Positions 20,603-22,652 of a stretch of DNA of 22,652 nt are shown piece by piece. The position numbers were made by a program, and so were the translations under genes. The notes under the pieces were generated by a model. The model made no database searches. It was not told the origin of the DNA and saw nothing but the letters and a program-made list of their open reading frames with translations. The DNA is from Actinomycetes bacterium (GTDB lineage Bacteria; Actinomycetota; Actinomycetes; Mycobacteriales; Mycobacteriaceae), in the NCBI GenBank assembly GCA_023416315.1, contig JAEZIA010000416.1:1-22652 (forward strand). Direction: 5' to 3'. Position 1 is the first letter of the stretch. Each line of letters starts with the position of its first letter.

Positions 20603-22652
20603 ATGGGTTATGCACGCTACGTCGGCCGTGTCGGCGCACTCGCGGTCATGCTGGGGGTCGGAACCGCGATAGCGGCCCCGGCGTGGGCCGACGACGGGTC
20701 GTCCACGACGGGCAAGTCGGCATCGAATTCGTCGTCATCGTCGGCCGGTAAGTCCGGCGGACCGCGACACGGGGCTCAAGCCACCTCCAAGCGGCGCACC
20801 TCGAGCACCGCCAACAAGGGCCCCAAGAAGTCCACCGGTGTCACTGATCCCGTTGTCCGACAGGAAACTTCGGCGCCACTAGCACCTAGGGCCGCCCAGT
20901 CTTTGCTTCGCGTAACCACGCTCAACGCCATGTCAAAGACACCACTGCCTGCCGGTCCTGGTGCTCCCGCTCAATCAGAAGCCCTGTGGGCGATGCTGGG
21001 CGTCGCCCGCCGCCAAACCGTAGACAGCGACACTCCCGCGGCTGCCGCAGCCCCGCCCGCCGCGACGACGACGGTCACGATCAGCACGTGGAATCAACTG
21101 GTCACCGAGGTCGCAAAGTACGGCGGCTACATCTCGTCACCGACGGCCGGTACCTGGCAGAACGGCGTGCCGGCGACGATAGACGACACATCATGGACGC
21201 TCAAGAACACGTATCTGGCGCACTTCGACGACGCGTATACCGATGACTTCTTCGCGACTCAGACGGCATACATATACACCACCTCGTACACCCAGAATGC
21301 GTTCGTCCAGTCCCAGCTCAAGAACAACGCTTTGGCGCTGAATCTGACGTACTCAGCCGCTAACTACACCGCGTATCTCGTGGCGACATCGCCCACGGAC
21401 CCCGGAACGATCAGTGGCGGAAAACAACTCACCATCGGCGACGGCATCATCCACCCCGCCCCCATTACGGCGTTCGCCCCCGACGGCAACGGCGGCTTCT
21501 CGATCGTGATGCCGTCTACCACCGACCCCAACTGGCAGAGCTCGTACTCGGTTGTCATTCTGCCGAAGAACGTCGTGCCGGTGTTTCCCGGTGGCGACAT
21601 CACAGCGCCGAAAGCCCCGGCCGTCGCCAGCCCGAAACAGACCCCGTCGAGCGTGTCGCTGAAAATCTCAGCGTTCACTGACGATGTCGCGGTGGCGGGG
21701 TACAACGTCTATCGCATCGATACCGTCGACTACGGTCAAGGCGGCATCCAGACCACGATCTACAAGGTCAACCCCTCGGTCGTCCCGGCCGCAACGACGT
21801 TCGTCGACACCGAGCTCGAACCCGAGACGACCTACGTCTACACCGTTCGTGCCGTCGATGCCGCGGGGCACGAGAGCCTGGACAGCGCACTCCTTGTCGT
21901 GAAGACGCCGGCCGAAGACACCGAGCCGCCGACCGCGCCGACAATCACCGCAGGCACCGTTACCTCGACGTCGGTGACCCTGCATGTCTCCGGGAGCACC
22001 GACAACATCGGGGTCGAAGGCTACGACATCTACCGGGACGGCTTACAGCTCAACACCGCTCCGATCAAGGCCGGCGAGAGCTTCATCGATACCGACCTCG
22101 ACGCGGGAACCGAATACACCTACACCGCCCAGGCTTTCGACGCCGCCGGAAACCGAAGCGAGGAAAGCCAAACCCTTCTCGTCACGACGACGGGCAGCAC
22201 AGGAGGCGGAGGCAACGGCGGAGGCAACGGCGGAGGCAATGGCGGCGGGGAGGTCAACCCGCTGCCCGTACCGGGGATCAAAGCCTCCAACATCACCGAT
22301 ACCTCGGTCGAGATCACCTTGATCAGAGCCAAACCCGACAATCGCGTTGTCCAGTATTTCCTCTACCGCAACGGCGAACCGATCGCGCTGTTGCACAATC
22401 TCGGCGATTCGTACGTCGACATCAACCTGGATTCCGACGTCACCTACACCTATACGGCACAAGCGATAGACGCCGAAAACCACTTCGGTGAGCCGAGTAG
22501 GAAGCTCAACGTCACCACCTATTCCGAAGAGGAATGGGAGATCGTTCACGGCAAGTCCGACTCGCTGCTCGAGAAGTACTGGGAGAAGTTCAATACGACA
22601 GTCGGGTGGCTGCCGCTGGTCGGCGATGTGCTCAGTGCGGTAAGCCTTGGCA
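20603..22652 (+). CDS. Secreted mycobacterial surface-type protein with three fibronectin type III modules (3' end outside window)
   Basis: The first 683 residues are present and run off the right edge. Residues 1-29 are a signal peptide (GYARYVGRVGALAVMLGVG, cleavage after AWA) of a kind I recall on several large mycobacterial exported proteins. Then come a Ser/Gly/Lys-rich low-complexity stretch (32-80), an ALWAMLGVARRQ segment (128-139), an unrecognised Thr/Tyr-rich beta domain (about 155-330), FnIII modules at about 335-435 and 441-530, a glycine-asparagine linker (534-549), and a third FnIII module (555-640). Modules 2 and 3 share YTYTAQA(F/I)DA. The last visible part, TTVGWLPLVGDVLSAVSLG, resembles a hydrophobic C-terminal region of such proteins. 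ATG 20603 has GGGGGA 5 bases upstream. Base composition is visibly less GC-rich than in the neighbours. Probable adhesin or cell-surface structural protein; no enzymatic motif seen. Confidence 0.85.
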   Translation, partial: MGYARYVGRVGALAVMLGVGTAIAAPAWADDGSSTTGKSASNSSSSSAGKSGGPRHGAQATSKRRTSSTANKGPKKSTGVTDPVVRQETSAPLAPRAAQSLLRVTTLNAMSKTPLPAGPGAPAQSEALWAMLGVARRQTVDSDTPAAAAAPPAATTTVTISTWNQLVTEVAKYGGYISSPTAGTWQNGVPATIDDTSWTLKNTYLAHFDDAYTDDFFATQTAYIYTTSYTQNAFVQSQLKNNALALNLTYSAANYTAYLVATSPTDPGTISGGKQLTIGDGIIHPAPITAFAPDGNGGFSIVMPSTTDPNWQSSYSVVILPKNVVPVFPGGDITAPKAPAVASPKQTPSSVSLKISAFTDDVAVAGYNVYRIDTVDYGQGGIQTTIYKVNPSVVPAATTFVDTELEPETTYVYTVRAVDAAGHESLDSALLVVKTPAEDTEPPTAPTITAGTVTSTSVTLHVSGSTDNIGVEGYDIYRDGLQLNTAPIKAGESFIDTDLDAGTEYTYTAQAFDAAGNRSEESQTLLVTTTGSTGGGGNGGGNGGGNGGGEVNPLPVPGIKASNITDTSVEITLIRAKPDNRVVQYFLYRNGEPIALLHNLGDSYVDINLDSDVTYTYTAQAIDAENHFGEPSRKLNVTTYSEEEWEIVHGKSDSLLEKYWEKFNTTVGWLPLVGDVLSAVSLG
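22205..22240 (+). repeat. Three 12-base tandem repeats encoding a Gly-Asn linker
   Basis: GGCGGAGGCAAC is repeated three times (the third ends in AAT), followed by a degenerate GGCGGC unit. In frame it encodes a GGGN-type flexible linker between FnIII modules 2 and 3. Such repeats can change in number by slippage and so vary linker length between strains. Confidence 0.8.

Overview
The window looks like a chromosomal segment from a rapid-growing or environmental member of the Mycobacteriaceae (Mycobacterium/Mycolicibacterium sensu lato). The evidence is the high-GC sequence, the block glnE-glnA2-(S33 peptidase)-caeA-panB-(CYTH/CHAD protein), which as I remember it is contiguous in M. tuberculosis H37Rv (Rv2221c to Rv2226), a WS/DGAT acyltransferase, and a secretion signal of a type I associate with mycobacterial surface proteins. 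No rRNA, tRNA, CRISPR array, transposase or phage gene was seen, and no gene-free stretch exceeds about 220 bases.

Layout. (1) 1-8409, minus strand, apparently one co-directional block read from right to left: a WS/DGAT acyltransferase, the lipoprotein serine peptidase CaeA/Hip1, its secreted paralogue, glnA2 with its own candidate promoter and GlnR-like box, and glnE, which is cut by the left edge. (2) 8570-9412, plus strand: panB. (3) 9409-13960, a cluster containing a flavoprotein disulfide reductase-like oxidoreductase, a protein made of two complete TetR repressors fused in tandem, an alpha/beta hydrolase of the haloalkane dehalogenase/epoxide hydrolase type, and a TMEM175-family potassium channel. 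Four copies of a 16-bp palindrome TGGG-N8-CCCA sit in its two promoter regions and lie against the candidate -10 boxes, so these genes look like one small regulon of the tandem TetR protein. (4) 13953-15355, minus strand: a TetR regulator followed 11 bases later by a PaaG-like enoyl-CoA hydratase/isomerase. (5) 15507-18846, plus strand: three overlapping genes (ATGA junctions) encoding two DUF1989 proteins (UAAP1 and UAAP2, related to carboxyguanidine deiminase subunits) and a 666-residue protein that is only the carboxyltransferase part of urea/guanidine carboxylase, without biotin carboxylase or biotin carrier domains. (6) 18883-20385: a CYTH-CHAD protein, returning to the conserved order. 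(7) 20603 to the right edge: a secreted, lower-GC protein with three fibronectin type III modules, cut by the window.

How the parts fit. Regions 1, 2 and 6 are conserved chromosomal genes for nitrogen control, envelope proteolysis, pantothenate synthesis and polyphosphate binding. Regions 3 to 5 appear to be an accessory insertion of about 9.4 kb between panB and the CYTH-CHAD gene. The two most interesting points are the tandem-TetR regulon with its repeated operator, and the carboxyltransferase/DUF1989 operon that lacks the parts needed to make carboxybiotin.
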